The notes: a model not told the origin generated them from the letters alone. A stretch of DNA of 9,950 nucleotides from Lentisphaeria bacterium (GCA_017623265.1 JAGAPM010000057.1:1-9950); one strand, 5' to 3'. Positions 1-7,639 are shown, numbered from the stretch's first letter. Program-made: numbers and translations.

Positions 1-5
1 AAATC

Positions 6-530
6 ATGAAAAATCTGCAGGGAAAAGTCCTCTTTCTTGACCGGTCTGACATCAATACAGACGAAATCATTCCGGCAAAATATCTGACTGAAAGCACAAA
101 AATCGCCCTGAAGCCGTATTGTCTGGAAGACCTGATCCTTGACGGCTTCGATCCGAAAAAAGATATTGACGGCAAGAGCGTGATCGTAACCCGCGCCAAC
201 TTCGGTTGCGGCTCCTCCCGCGAACATGCGCCGTGGGTTCTGGAATGTAACGGGATCAATCTGGTGGTGGCGGAAAACTTCGCCCGCATCTTCCGTCAGA
301 ACATGTTCAACTGCGGCATGGCGGCGATCAGCCTTTCCAACACAGAGATCGATGAGATCTTCAAGACATTCGGCGGCACAGAAACGGACTGCAGCGCCGA
401 CATCGAAGCAAAAACCCTGACCTTCAGCAACGGAAAAGATACGAAAGTCTATTCCTTTGAAGCCAGCGCATTTGACCTGGAACTGGTCCGTGCCGGAGGC
501 TGGGTCGATTACGCTGATCAGAAGTATTGA
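6..530 (+). CDS. leuD: 3-isopropylmalate dehydratase, small subunit
   Basis: This 174-residue protein is the swivel-domain subunit of isopropylmalate isomerase. With LeuC it converts 2-isopropylmalate to 3-isopropylmalate in leucine synthesis in the cytoplasm. Visible family signatures are DINTDEIIPAKYL at about residues 15-27 and the substrate-loop motif NFGCGSSREHAPW at about 65-77, followed by the conserved ARIFRQNMFNCG stretch near 93-104. The length suits the short archaeal/HACN-type LeuD, not the ~200-residue enterobacterial form. That subfamily also contains homoaconitase and methylcitrate-type small subunits, so substrate is inferred from the name-giving majority. Only five bases precede the ATG, so its ribosome-binding site and a likely leuC upstream cannot be checked. 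It is the only plus-strand gene and ends about 40 bp before a strong terminator. Confidence 0.9.
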   Translation: MKNLQGKVLFLDRSDINTDEIIPAKYLTESTKIALKPYCLEDLILDGFDPKKDIDGKSVIVTRANFGCGSSREHAPWVLECNGINLVVAENFARIFRQNMFNCGMAAISLSNTEIDEIFKTFGGTETDCSADIEAKTLTFSNGKDTKVYSFEASAFDLELVRAGGWVDYADQKY

Positions 531-570
531 GCGTAGAGGGCGACACCCTCCCATCCAAAGATAAAAGCAG

Positions 571-604
571 CGAAGCACAGCCGTTTGGCTGTGCTTCGTT
601 TTTT
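571..604 (+). terminator. Intrinsic terminator between convergent leuD and bamA
   Basis: A perfect 12-bp inverted repeat, CGAAGCACAGCC, flanks a GTTT loop (571-598) and is followed by six T residues (599-604). This is a textbook Rho-independent terminator for leuD. Read from the other strand, the same hairpin is followed by CTGCTTTTAT, a weaker tail, so it may also stop bamA transcripts arriving from the right. Confidence 0.93.
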
Positions 605-637
605 GTTTACCGGAAAAAGAGAGTCTGCGCAGAGGGA

Positions 638-2977
638 TCAGAAGCGGAAGCCGAAATTAAAGTGGAACCGGATCTTGCTCTTGAGGTCAGGCTGATTATT
701 CAGCACCGGATAAGCCAGATCCAGCCGGATGGGCATGGGGCAGACCGGCAGCTTGATCCGCAAACCGTACCCCATACCGATATTGGGCCGGTTGAAACGC
801 ATCACATCTTCCGATGCGCCGCCGAAATCGCAGAAAACCGCACCGCGCAGATAATCCTTGTAGATCGGGTGTGTCAGTTCTGCTGTGACCAGATACATAA
901 ACTCGCCGCCGTAGTTATCGTCATTATCATCCGCCGGACCGATGGAGCGGTAGGGGAAACCGCGTATCGTATCGCCGCCGCCGAGGAAATAGCGGTCAAA
1001 GAGCGGCACATCATCCGTTCCGCCGTATGCGCCCATCATGCCGAGTTTACCACCGAGCGAGAAGACAAATAAATCGTGGAAGAAGGGATAGTATCCCAAC
1101 GCCTTGAATTCCAGTTTATAGTAATCCTGAGTTGCGCCGAGCCCCTGGCTTGTCAGCTCAAAGTTTGCACCGAGGAGATATCCGCGCCGTGGATCGGTGT
1201 AGCTGTCCCGTGTATCCCGTTCCACGTTCATAAAGATTCTGCCGACCAGTTCGCGTCCTTCCTGATCCTGGAAGAAAGGTCCCAGTTTATGCGCCATGTG
1301 TTTGACCTTCACCTGCTCAAATTTATATCCGAGCTGGAAGGTGGTAAAATCATCAAAAACCCGTTTTGCAAGGCTTGTGGTCACGCCGAGCCGTTCTTCA
1401 TCCCAGTCATCATACTCATGTGTTCTCCAATATCCGGAAACATCCCAGCGGAGAGGGATTCCGAAGAGCCACGGTTCCGTGAATTCTACCGCAGCATCCT
1501 TGCTTTCCGTGCCGACCTGCGCATAAATACGCATACGCTGACCGCCGCCGGTAAACCAGCTTCCGGGATCCAGAACATCCATATTATTGTGTGCGATTTC
1601 GATTCTTCCCGCCAGCCCGTCACCATCACTCCAGCCGCCGCCGATATTTGCAGAAATGAACTGCTTTTCGTTGACATCGATCGTGATATCTTTCTTTCCG
1701 GGTTCTGCGGAATTACTCATAGTCACATCCACGCCGCTTTCTGTCACACCGCCCTTCGGTTCAAAGTAGTTCAGACCGAGAAGGCGCATCCGGGCGATCT
1801 CCAATTTCCGTTTATCCAGCTTTTCGCCCGGTTCCACGGGGATCTCCCGCAACAGGACGTGCGCCTTCGTGTAACGGTTTCCGCGAATGGTGACCTTCCC
1901 CACTTCGTACTGGGGACCTTCGCTGATCTGATACTCCAAGTCCACAGTGTGGGTCAGGAAGTTGGGTTTGCGTTCCACATTGATCCGGAAATCGGCATAA
2001 CCTTCCGGAGCATAGAGCGCTTCGATCCGTTCCATATCCTGATCTTCGATCTGCACATTGTAAACGTTATCCGGCAGGAGGCGGATCAGTTTCTTCAATT
2101 CCTCCGGTTTGCGGAGCAGAGAACCGGTGACTTTAATATCTCCGACAAAATAGGGTTCGCCTTCCTCCACCGTAAAATGAAGGTCCACCATCTCCGGATT
2201 CCCTTCCACCGGCGTGACATCGACCTTGACAATGTTAAAGTCAAGATATCCCTTACGCAGGTAAAGTTCCCGGAGACGGACTTTATCCCGTTCCAGCGCT
2301 TTCAGGTCGTAGATACCCGTTTTTCCCTTATTGAAGGGCAGCCAGGAAAGCCAGTCCACGCTCAATGGGAAATATCGGGATTCCATCACCGCTTTCAGGT
2401 CATCTGGTTCATACACCGAGTTGCCTTCAAAAGAGACATCGTTGATACGGATCCGCATCTCTTCCTCGATGACAAATTTAACAAGGATCGTGCCGTCTTT
2501 CTGATCTTCCAGCACAGTCTTGACCTTGGTCCCTCCCCGGCCTTCCTCCTTGTAGAGAGCGCGGATCCGGTCGGCAGTGATGCTGACCTGTTCATCATTC
2601 AGAGGAGCCTGTGTAGTGAAACCGACAAGCCCTTTGAGTTTTTCCTGCGGGATCAGTTTGGCATTTTCGATCACAACGCCGGCAACAACCGGTTTTGCGA
2701 CCAGATTAAAAGTCACTTCCACCGTGCCATCCGGCAGATGTTTTGTGCTTGCGGAGACATCGGAAAAGACATTGCGGGCGGAAAGGCGGCGCACGTCTTC
2801 ATTCATGACCTGTTCGGAAAAGGGAGCGCCTTTTCGTGTCTGAACAGTCAGTTCCAGAATACTTTCATCGTATTTGAAATCAGACATCTGGTTGAATGTC
2901 CGCTTTGCAACGGTCTGTGCAGAAAGGAGCAGCGCTGCCTGCAGGATGATGAGAGTCAGAAAAATTTTTATTTTCAT
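638..2977 (-). CDS. bamA: Outer membrane protein assembly factor BamA (Omp85 family)
   Basis: This 779-residue protein is the central component that folds and inserts beta-barrel proteins into the outer membrane. Residues 1-20 form a signal peptide: two early lysines, a hydrophobic run and a likely cleavage after LLLSA. About five POTRA repeats follow (roughly 29-95, 96-174, 175-272, 273-354 and 355-436), and then a C-terminal barrel from about 440. The barrel carries the hallmark loop-6 motif IRGF (671-674) after a glycine-rich FLGGGDT, and the protein ends in an aromatic beta-signal, FHFNFGFRF, with terminal Phe. The length is close to that of typical BamA (~800). A GAGGTG ribosome-binding site (2986-2991) lies eight bases before the ATG. 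The gene sits after dnaB on the same strand but probably has its own promoter. TamA is a less likely alternative, since it normally has three POTRA domains. Confidence 0.93.
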   Translation of the reverse strand: MKIKIFLTLIILQAALLLSAQTVAKRTFNQMSDFKYDESILELTVQTRKGAPFSEQVMNEDVRRLSARNVFSDVSASTKHLPDGTVEVTFNLVAKPVVAGVVIENAKLIPQEKLKGLVGFTTQAPLNDEQVSITADRIRALYKEEGRGGTKVKTVLEDQKDGTILVKFVIEEEMRIRINDVSFEGNSVYEPDDLKAVMESRYFPLSVDWLSWLPFNKGKTGIYDLKALERDKVRLRELYLRKGYLDFNIVKVDVTPVEGNPEMVDLHFTVEEGEPYFVGDIKVTGSLLRKPEELKKLIRLLPDNVYNVQIEDQDMERIEALYAPEGYADFRINVERKPNFLTHTVDLEYQISEGPQYEVGKVTIRGNRYTKAHVLLREIPVEPGEKLDKRKLEIARMRLLGLNYFEPKGGVTESGVDVTMSNSAEPGKKDITIDVNEKQFISANIGGGWSDGDGLAGRIEIAHNNMDVLDPGSWFTGGGQRMRIYAQVGTESKDAAVEFTEPWLFGIPLRWDVSGYWRTHEYDDWDEERLGVTTSLAKRVFDDFTTFQLGYKFEQVKVKHMAHKLGPFFQDQEGRELVGRIFMNVERDTRDSYTDPRRGYLLGANFELTSQGLGATQDYYKLEFKALGYYPFFHDLFVFSLGGKLGMMGAYGGTDDVPLFDRYFLGGGDTIRGFPYRSIGPADDNDDNYGGEFMYLVTAELTHPIYKDYLRGAVFCDFGGASEDVMRFNRPNIGMGYGLRIKLPVCPMPIRLDLAYPVLNNQPDLKSKIRFHFNFGFRF

Positions 2978-3021
2978 GGGGTTTTCACCTCTATTTTATA
3001 TCGAATAAACAATCACCCTGC

Positions 3022-3050
3022 AATGTAGCGCCGGGACCGGAAAAAATCAA
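3022..3050 (-). promoter_or_regulatory. Candidate sigma70-type promoter of bamA
   Basis: On the minus strand, TTGATT (3045-3050) and TACATT (3022-3027) are separated by exactly 17 bases, in the 81-bp gap between the dnaB stop and the bamA start. The predicted start near 3015 would give a leader of about 38 bases. No terminator is visible after dnaB, so read-through from the upstream operon may also contribute. Confidence 0.5.
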
Positions 3051-3058
3051 GTCAAAAC

Positions 3059-4615
3059 TCAGACATTGGCGTCATTTTTTTCGTATTTGTGCGTCAGCGG
3101 ACGGAACTCCATGAGTTCGGGGAAGAAGAGCAGATCCGTAATACCGGTACCGCCGTTACGGTTCTTTTCCACAATCAGTTCCGCTTTCACCCCATTGCGT
3201 CTTGCTTCTTCCGTAAGGTCTTTGGATTCATCCCGTTCACGATGAAGGAACACGACAACGTCAGCGTCCTGTTCGATCGCCCCGGATTCACGGAGGTTCG
3301 AAAGTTTCGGGCGTGCATTTTTGCCTTGTCCTTTTTCCGTTTCACGGTTCAACTGTGCGAGGACCAGCACAGGGACATCCAGATCTTTAGCGATCTTTTT
3401 CAGACCGCCGGAAATAGCAGCGACTTCGACCTGTCTGCCATCAGAAGCTTTCACATCAGCGCGCATAAGCGTCAGATAGTCGACCACAATCAGATCCAAC
3501 CCCTTTGTTTCCTTGATCTTCCGCGCCTTTGCACGCAATTCAAATACGGAAAGACCGCCGGTGGGGTCGATCGTCAGCTCCGCATTCTGCAGTCTGCTTG
3601 CTGCGGCAACAATCCGTGGCATCTCCGCCAGAGTGATCTGCTTGCGCATGATCTTGGACAGGGGAATGCCGGCTTCCGTACACAGGATACGCTGGGTCAC
3701 CTGTTCGGAACTCATTTCCAAGCTGAAGAAGGCAACTTTCCTGCGCCCGCTTCCGGCATCTTTCATAATGATGTTCCGGACAATATTCAAAGCGATAGAA
3801 GTCTTACCGATGGAGGGACGTGCAGCAAGGACAAACATTTCCTGCCGTTTCAAACCGCCGGTCAAATTGTCTAAATCAGGATAACCGGTGAAGATTCCGG
3901 TTTCAGTGACATCATTGATAACATCCAGGAAGTGCTTGCAGGTATTCTTAAGCAATTGTTTGAAAGTCAGATCTTTGGTCATTACGAAATTGTTGCGGAC
4001 CGTAAAAAGTCTGTTTTCGATCTCATCCAACATTTTTCTGACGTCCTGATCCGGCTTGCGGCAAATATCCAGCGAAGCGGAACAAGTCTGAATGATTTCC
4101 CGGAGCATTGCGTAATCGCGCAGGATACTGCACCACGCCTCCAGGTTTGCAGAACTGGGGATCGATGTCTGCAGTTCCATCAGGTAATCAATACCGCCGA
4201 TCGCAGCGAGGCGGTCTTTACTGCGCAAGTAGTCGGAAACCGAAAGGATATCAGCGACACTCTGCTTTGCCCCCACATTAAGAATCGCCTCATAGATCAG
4301 AGCGTGTTTCGGATCCTTGAAAACGATTTTTGCCATATTGTGGAACTGGGACGAATCCTGTTCCTGGGGGAACCCTTTCTTTTTTTTCTGCCCTCCGTCA
4401 TCCTCATTTCCCGTACAATTCAGAAGCGGCATAACAGTCTGGACCGTTTCCGGTTCAGCCAGAAGAGATGCAATAACCGCCTTTTCAGTTTCGAAGTCCG
4501 CATATACGGGAACAGAACCTCCCGCTGCCATTCTGGCAGTCCGGGAGGCTTTTTCAAAATCTTCCCGGATCTCAGGAGAGGAGACCCGGGAGATCAGTCT
4601 GTCATCATCAGTCAT
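3059..4615 (-). CDS. dnaB: Replicative DNA helicase DnaB
   Basis: This 518-residue protein is the hexameric helicase that unwinds DNA ahead of the replisome. The N-terminal domain begins near residue 39 (DFETEKAVIASLL) and continues from FKDPKHALIYEAI (99-111). The RecA-like motor has a Walker A segment ARPSIGKTS (265-273, with Lys271), a sensor-like FFSLEM (296-301), a Walker B segment DLIVVDY (374-380), QLNRETE (421-427) and KNRNGGTG (484-491). It is longer than the usual ~450-470 residues because of an N-terminal extension of about 35 residues and a hydrophilic, lysine-rich insert at about 67-95. The start lies two bases after the rplI stop. No clear Shine-Dalgarno sequence is seen, so translation is probably coupled to rplI. 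No intein is present. The insert contains a possible programmed frameshift site, described separately. Confidence 0.95.
   Translation of the reverse strand: MTDDDRLISRVSSPEIREDFEKASRTARMAAGGSVPVYADFETEKAVIASLLAEPETVQTVMPLLNCTGNEDDGGQKKKKGFPQEQDSSQFHNMAKIVFKDPKHALIYEAILNVGAKQSVADILSVSDYLRSKDRLAAIGGIDYLMELQTSIPSSANLEAWCSILRDYAMLREIIQTCSASLDICRKPDQDVRKMLDEIENRLFTVRNNFVMTKDLTFKQLLKNTCKHFLDVINDVTETGIFTGYPDLDNLTGGLKRQEMFVLAARPSIGKTSIALNIVRNIIMKDAGSGRRKVAFFSLEMSSEQVTQRILCTEAGIPLSKIMRKQITLAEMPRIVAAASRLQNAELTIDPTGGLSVFELRAKARKIKETKGLDLIVVDYLTLMRADVKASDGRQVEVAAISGGLKKIAKDLDVPVLVLAQLNRETEKGQGKNARPKLSNLRESGAIEQDADVVVFLHRERDESKDLTEEARRNGVKAELIVEKNRNGGTGITDLLFFPELMEFRPLTHKYEKNDANV
4360..4396 (-). promoter_or_regulatory. 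Possible -1 ribosomal frameshift signal within dnaB
   Basis: In reading order on the minus strand there is a Shine-Dalgarno-like GGAGGG (4391-4396). Five bases later comes the heptamer A AAA AAG (4379-4385), in the correct reading register (codons AAA AAG) within a run of eight A. After another five bases a small hairpin follows, GTTCC/GGAAC with a CCCA loop (4360-4373). These are the same three parts, in the same order, as the E. coli dnaX frameshift signal, but the hairpin is short and the Shine-Dalgarno-like element is closer than in dnaX. Function is inference. Confidence 0.3.
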
Positions 4616-4617
4616 GA

Positions 4618-5067
4618 TTATGCTCTGACGACTTTGATCTTTGCAGTTGCGCAGACCTTCTGGAAGACCTTGACTTCAGCGGTGTAGTCGCCGAGGGTAC
4701 GGATCTGAGTTTCCAGTTTGATCTTGTAGGTATCGATCTTGATACCGATCGCCAGAAGGGCATCGTGGATCATACGTTCCGTGACAGAACCGAAGAGGTG
4801 GTTATCATCGGAAGCCTGCATGGGGATCACGAGTTCCGTGCTGTTGATCTTTGCAACGATCGCTTCAGCAGCTTCCATATCCGCTTTACGCTTCGCTTCG
4901 ATCTTTTCCTTGCGGGCAGCGAGCTGACGGAGAGCCGCGGTGGTGGCGACAGATGCCATTCCTTTGGGGATCAGGTAGTTGCGAGCATAGCCGGGCGCAA
5001 CGCTGACTTCTTCACCTGCGAGGCCCAGGTCTTCGACGTCCTGGAGGAGAATCAGTTTCATAGCCAT
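4618..5067 (-). CDS. rplI: Large ribosomal subunit protein bL9
   Basis: This 149-residue protein has the usual length of L9, which binds 23S rRNA near the L1 stalk and restrains mRNA slippage. The N-terminal rRNA-binding domain shows the family pattern LILLQDVEDLGLAGEEVSVAPGYARNYLIPKG (about 5-36). A long charged helix follows (about 45-75), and then the C-terminal domain with LFGSVT near residues 90-95. The chosen ATG has a modest AAAGG ribosome-binding site about nine bases upstream; a second ATG two codons later is spaced less well. It lies 25 bp after rpsR and only two bases before dnaB, in the classical rpsF-ssb-rpsR-rplI-dnaB order. Confidence 0.96.
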   Translation of the reverse strand: MAMKLILLQDVEDLGLAGEEVSVAPGYARNYLIPKGMASVATTAALRQLAARKEKIEAKRKADMEAAEAIVAKINSTELVIPMQASDDNHLFGSVTERMIHDALLAIGIKIDTYKIKLETQIRTLGDYTAEVKVFQKVCATAKIKVVRA

Positions 5068-5092
5068 AATGAAATGCCTTTCAGTTAAGAGA

Positions 5093-5335
5093 TTAGAGAA
5101 CCACGCTGATGATTCTTGCGCGCTTCACTGCCACAGAAAGCATCTTCTGGTGCTTGAGGCAGGTGCCGGTAATGCGGCGGGGAAGGATACGGCCTTTTTC
5201 CGTCTGGAATTTGCGGAGGAGGTCACCATCCTTGAAATCGATGTAGTTCACCTTGTTTTCGCAGAATCTGCAAATTTTCGGTTTTGCGGCACGTCTTTTG
5301 GGACGACGGCGTTTGTTATTAGACTGCATTGCCAT
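5093..5335 (-). CDS. rpsR: Small ribosomal subunit protein bS18
   Basis: S18 pairs with S6 on the platform of the 30S subunit. The basic N-terminus (NKRRRPKRR) is followed by a cysteine-bearing core, CRFC, then VNYIDFKD, and the strongly conserved RILPRRITGTCLKHQ. The cysteines and histidine (CxxC, then C and H) suggest the zinc-binding C+ version of S18. The frame opens with three ATGs. The first, at 5341, is only one base from the AAGGAG ribosome-binding site; the second, at 5335, has ideal seven-base spacing. I therefore prefer the 80-residue form starting MAMQSNN, although an 82-residue form from 5341 is formally open. Confidence 0.94.
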   Translation of the reverse strand: MAMQSNNKRRRPKRRAAKPKICRFCENKVNYIDFKDGDLLRKFQTEKGRILPRRITGTCLKHQKMLSVAVKRARIISVVL

Positions 5336-5371
5336 AATCATGCTCCTTAATTAGCTTTGGGTTGGATTTGT

Positions 5372-5962
5372 TCAGAAAGGAATGTCATCAACATCTTCCA
5401 GGGGATCGCCTTCCGGCATCGGGGGCGGCTGGGGCATGGGAGCCTGCGCCGGTCTCGGCTGCTGGTAGCGGGGCTGCTGCGGTGCGTCATACTGCTGACG
5501 CTGATACCGCTGCTGTCCGCCCTGGGGTTGCGGACGGGAATAGGATTGGGGCCGGGGTGCATCATAAGATGCTGTGGGATCTTCTTCCACCATACCGGCA
5601 TCCATACCGTCATCGCGGCGTCCGCCCTGCTGGTTCAGGAATTGAACCCGTTCAGCGGTGACGCGGATCCGGGAACGCTTTTTCTGCGTATCCTTTTCCG
5701 TCCATGTATCATAGACAAGGCGTCCTTCGATGAAAACACTTGCACCTTTCTGAAGGAAGCGGGAACAGCTTTCCGCCTGTTTTCCCCAGACAACGATATC
5801 AAGGAAACAGGTTTCATCCTTTTCCTGACCGTTCTGGATGAAACGGCGGTTGATCGCGATCCCGAATTCGCAGACCGCAGAATTGGTACCGGGCGTATAA
5901 CGCAGTTCCGGTTCGCGGGTAAGATTACCCATCAGCAAAACTTTGTTCAGAGAGGCAGCCAT
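5372..5962 (-). CDS. ssb: Single-stranded DNA-binding protein
   Basis: This 196-residue protein coats single-stranded DNA and recruits replication and repair partners. The N-terminal OB fold (about 1-112) shows LNKVLLMGNLTREPELRYTP, the conserved aromatic/charged core FLDIVVWGKQAE and GRLVYDTW. A long disordered linker (about 113-185), rich in Gln, Pro, Arg and Tyr, follows. The protein ends in the acidic partner-binding tip DVDDIPF. A clear AAGGAG lies eight bases before the ATG, and the gene starts 27 bp after rpsF. Its position between rpsF and rpsR is the standard bacterial arrangement, which makes this the main replicative SSB and not a mobile-element copy. Confidence 0.96.
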   Translation of the reverse strand: MAASLNKVLLMGNLTREPELRYTPGTNSAVCEFGIAINRRFIQNGQEKDETCFLDIVVWGKQAESCSRFLQKGASVFIEGRLVYDTWTEKDTQKKRSRIRVTAERVQFLNQQGGRRDDGMDAGMVEEDPTASYDAPRPQSYSRPQPQGGQQRYQRQQYDAPQQPRYQQPRPAQAPMPQPPPMPEGDPLEDVDDIPF

Positions 5963-5989
5963 GTTGGACGCTCCTTTCTTTCGCGATTG

Positions 5990-6334
5990 TTAGCGCTGTT
6001 CTTCGCCCATCGCTTCGATGGGAGCGAGGGTGGAACGGACCTGTTCGGGGCGATCGTAGTTGACGATCAGGACGCGGAGGACCCGTTCATCAAGACGGTA
6101 AACATTGCGCAGGTTCTTTTCAACTGCGGGATCCATCTCGAAAATGAAATTGACATAGACACCGGCTTTACGACGATTGATTTCACGGGCGAACTGTTTC
6201 CGTCCCATCAGGATCGTTTCGTTCACCGTACCGCCCATTTCCCCGATCTTCTTGGCGAAGTCTTCGGAGAAAGCCTTACCTTCATCCTCGACCTTTCTCA
6301 GGTCCAGAATGTACACTGCTTCGTACTTTTTCAA
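5990..6334 (-). CDS. rpsF: Small ribosomal subunit protein bS6 (TTG start)
   Basis: This 114-residue protein is the S18 partner on the 30S platform. It shows the family opening MKKYEAVYILDL, the GRKQFAREINRRKAGVYVNFIFE core (about 44-66) and RLDERVLRVLIV (80-91). The start is TTG at 6334. It is supported by a perfect GGAGGT ribosome-binding site (6341-6346) with six-base spacing, and no in-frame ATG gives a complete S6. The ribosome-binding site lies partly in a small hairpin, which may allow autoregulation. The gene is 36 bp downstream of pth and 27 bp upstream of ssb. Confidence 0.95.
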   Translation of the reverse strand: MKKYEAVYILDLRKVEDEGKAFSEDFAKKIGEMGGTVNETILMGRKQFAREINRRKAGVYVNFIFEMDPAVEKNLRNVYRLDERVLRVLIVNYDRPEQVRSTLAPIEAMGEEQR

Positions 6335-6338
6335 GGCT

Positions 6339-6353
6339 ACACCTCCATGGTGT
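6339..6353 (-). promoter_or_regulatory. Hairpin covering the rpsF ribosome-binding site
   Basis: A perfect 5-bp stem, ACACC/GGTGT, with an ATGGA loop includes most of the GGAGGT ribosome-binding site of rpsF. It is preceded by a CA-rich, apparently unstructured stretch. Many bacteria regulate rpsF through an S6:S18-binding leader, but the conserved CCG-bulged form of that motif is not evident here. The hairpin is seen directly; a regulatory role is inferred. Confidence 0.35.
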
Positions 6354-6370
6354 GTTGTTGTTTGTTATTG

Positions 6371-6994
6371 TTATTTCAGTGTGTTTTCTTCAGAGTTCTG
6401 TTCGATCGAGAGCAGCTTATTATTGTACTGCGCCATTGCCATCTGCAGGGAGCGTCTCATTGTCAGGATAACGGAATCCACCGCCATTGCCAGCACCTGA
6501 TCCATCAGTCTCTGCTCTTCCGGCTCGAACTTTGCCAGTACAAAATCTGCGCTTCCATGCCCGTTTGCCATCTTACCGATGCCGATTCTCAGGCGGGGAA
6601 AGTTCTGTGTACCGAGCTGCTCAATGACCGATTTGATCCCGTTATGTCCGCCGCTTGATCCATTGGCGCGGATCCTGATTCTGCCCGGTTCCAGATCCAT
6701 GTCATCATGAACGATCATGATCTGTCCGGGAGCGATCTGTTCCGCTTTTGCCAGACCTGCCACGGCGTTACCGGAAAGGTTCATAAATGTCAGCGGGGTC
6801 TGAAGGATGAGCCTCTGTCCCGCATACGTTCCCTTCCAGTAATAAGAGTTGAAGGCGTGGATCTTTTCCCAGTTTCCGGGAAGTTTTGCCAGGAGTTTTT
6901 CAATCAATGCAAACCCCACATTGTGGCGTGTTCCCTCATATTCCGTTCCGGGATTTCCCAGTCCGGCAATCAGGCAGATCCGTTCAGCGTTCAT
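6371..6994 (-). CDS. pth: Peptidyl-tRNA hydrolase
   Basis: This 207-residue enzyme cleaves the ester bond of peptidyl-tRNAs that drop off the ribosome, releasing free tRNA. Key residues are in place: Asn14 in GLGNPG, the catalytic His24 in TRHNVGF, Asn72 in FMNLSG, Asp97 in HDDMDL and Asn118 in GGHNGI. The length is slightly above the usual ~190 because of a C-terminal tail. The ATG at 6994 follows a GGTGAG-type ribosome-binding site, and the gap from rplY is only 24 bp, so the two are cotranscribed. Neighbouring rplY and pth are a common pairing in bacteria. Confidence 0.96.
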   Translation of the reverse strand: MNAERICLIAGLGNPGTEYEGTRHNVGFALIEKLLAKLPGNWEKIHAFNSYYWKGTYAGQRLILQTPLTFMNLSGNAVAGLAKAEQIAPGQIMIVHDDMDLEPGRIRIRANGSSGGHNGIKSVIEQLGTQNFPRLRIGIGKMANGHGSADFVLAKFEPEEQRLMDQVLAMAVDSVILTMRRSLQMAMAQYNNKLLSIEQNSEENTLK

Positions 6995-7018
6995 ACTCTC
7001 ACCGGGATCGGAAAAAGC

Positions 7019-7639
7019 TTACTTCGCCTTTTCGCCGATCACTTCAGGTTCAGTAGCACCGGAAGCTGCCGGAGCATCAGCGGAACCGTTCGGATCGGTA
7101 ACAACGAATGCGACCAGTTCGCCCGGGGTGACCATTTTGACACCTTCGGGGAGAGCGATTTCGCTGACATGGAGCTGGGCACCGAGTCCGAGGGGAGCGA
7201 CATCGGCTTCGATGTGTTCCGGGAGGGTATCGGGCGTGCATTCGATTTCGACTTCGTGCATGTTCTGTTCGAGCTGACCGCCGGCAACGATACCTGCGGG
7301 AGCAGCATGACCGGCATGCAGGGGAACGCGGGTGGTGATCTTCTGATCATTCTTAACAGCCATGAAGTCGATGTGGCTTGCGCAGTTGCGGATGAAGTCA
7401 TGCTGGACTTCCTGGAGGAGGACCAGCTGGGTCTTTTCACCTTCCTTGAGGCTGATGAGGTTCAGCTCGCCGCGGGTGAGGATTTCCCATTCGCCGGCAT
7501 CAACTGCGACTGTTTCGGGTTCAGCGCCTTTGCTGTAGATCACAGCGGGGATCAACCCCTGCTTTCTCAGGCGGCGTGCATTTGCGGATCCCGTAAGGGT
7601 ACGGCTCTGCACGTTCAGTACGTGTTTTGTTTTCGTCAT
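7019..7639 (-). CDS. rplY: Large ribosomal subunit protein bL25 (CTC/TL5 type)
   Basis: This 206-residue protein is the two-domain, general-stress (CTC) form of L25, which binds 5S rRNA. The N-terminal L25 domain (about 5-93) shows RTLTGSANARRLRKQGLIPAVIYSKG and the DFIRNCASHIDFMAV stretch. The C-terminal TL5 beta domain (about 100-182) includes VEIECTPDTLPEHIEADV and the LPEGVKMVTPGELVA segment. An Ala/Pro/Glu-rich tail ends the protein. The purine-rich sequence AAGAAGGA lies just before the ATG. The 59-bp gap from prs is the longest inside the operon. It holds only a weak AT hairpin (CAATAA/TTATTG, about 7676-7690) and no terminator. Confidence 0.95.
   Translation of the reverse strand: MTKTKHVLNVQSRTLTGSANARRLRKQGLIPAVIYSKGAEPETVAVDAGEWEILTRGELNLISLKEGEKTQLVLLQEVQHDFIRNCASHIDFMAVKNDQKITTRVPLHAGHAAPAGIVAGGQLEQNMHEVEIECTPDTLPEHIEADVAPLGLGAQLHVSEIALPEGVKMVTPGELVAFVVTDPNGSADAPAASGATEPEVIGEKAK

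Noticed and set aside
527..1072. Open frame overlapping the leuD stop and running through the terminator
   Set aside because: It reads through the strong leuD terminator hairpin and then runs opposite the bamA 3' end; the protein has no recognisable features.
1076..3028. A 650-codon open frame on the plus strand, opposite bamA
   Set aside because: Its translation has no recognisable domain, while the minus strand encodes a full BamA. Codon choice in bamA that avoids TTA, CTA and TCA leaves the opposite strand without stops.
5336..5341. First ATG of rpsR at 5341 as the start
   Set aside because: It is one base from AAGGAG, too close for initiation; the ATG at 5335 has seven-base spacing.
6337..6348. 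Three-codon frame ATG-GAG-GTG-TAG as a leader peptide of rpsF
   Set aside because: It has no ribosome-binding site of its own and is made largely of the rpsF Shine-Dalgarno sequence; mentioned only as part of the rpsF start context.
5357..6658. A 433-codon open frame on the plus strand, opposite ssb, rpsF and the end of pth
   Set aside because: It spans three clearly real genes and the gaps between them on the other strand, and shows no family pattern. It is a by-product of codon bias.
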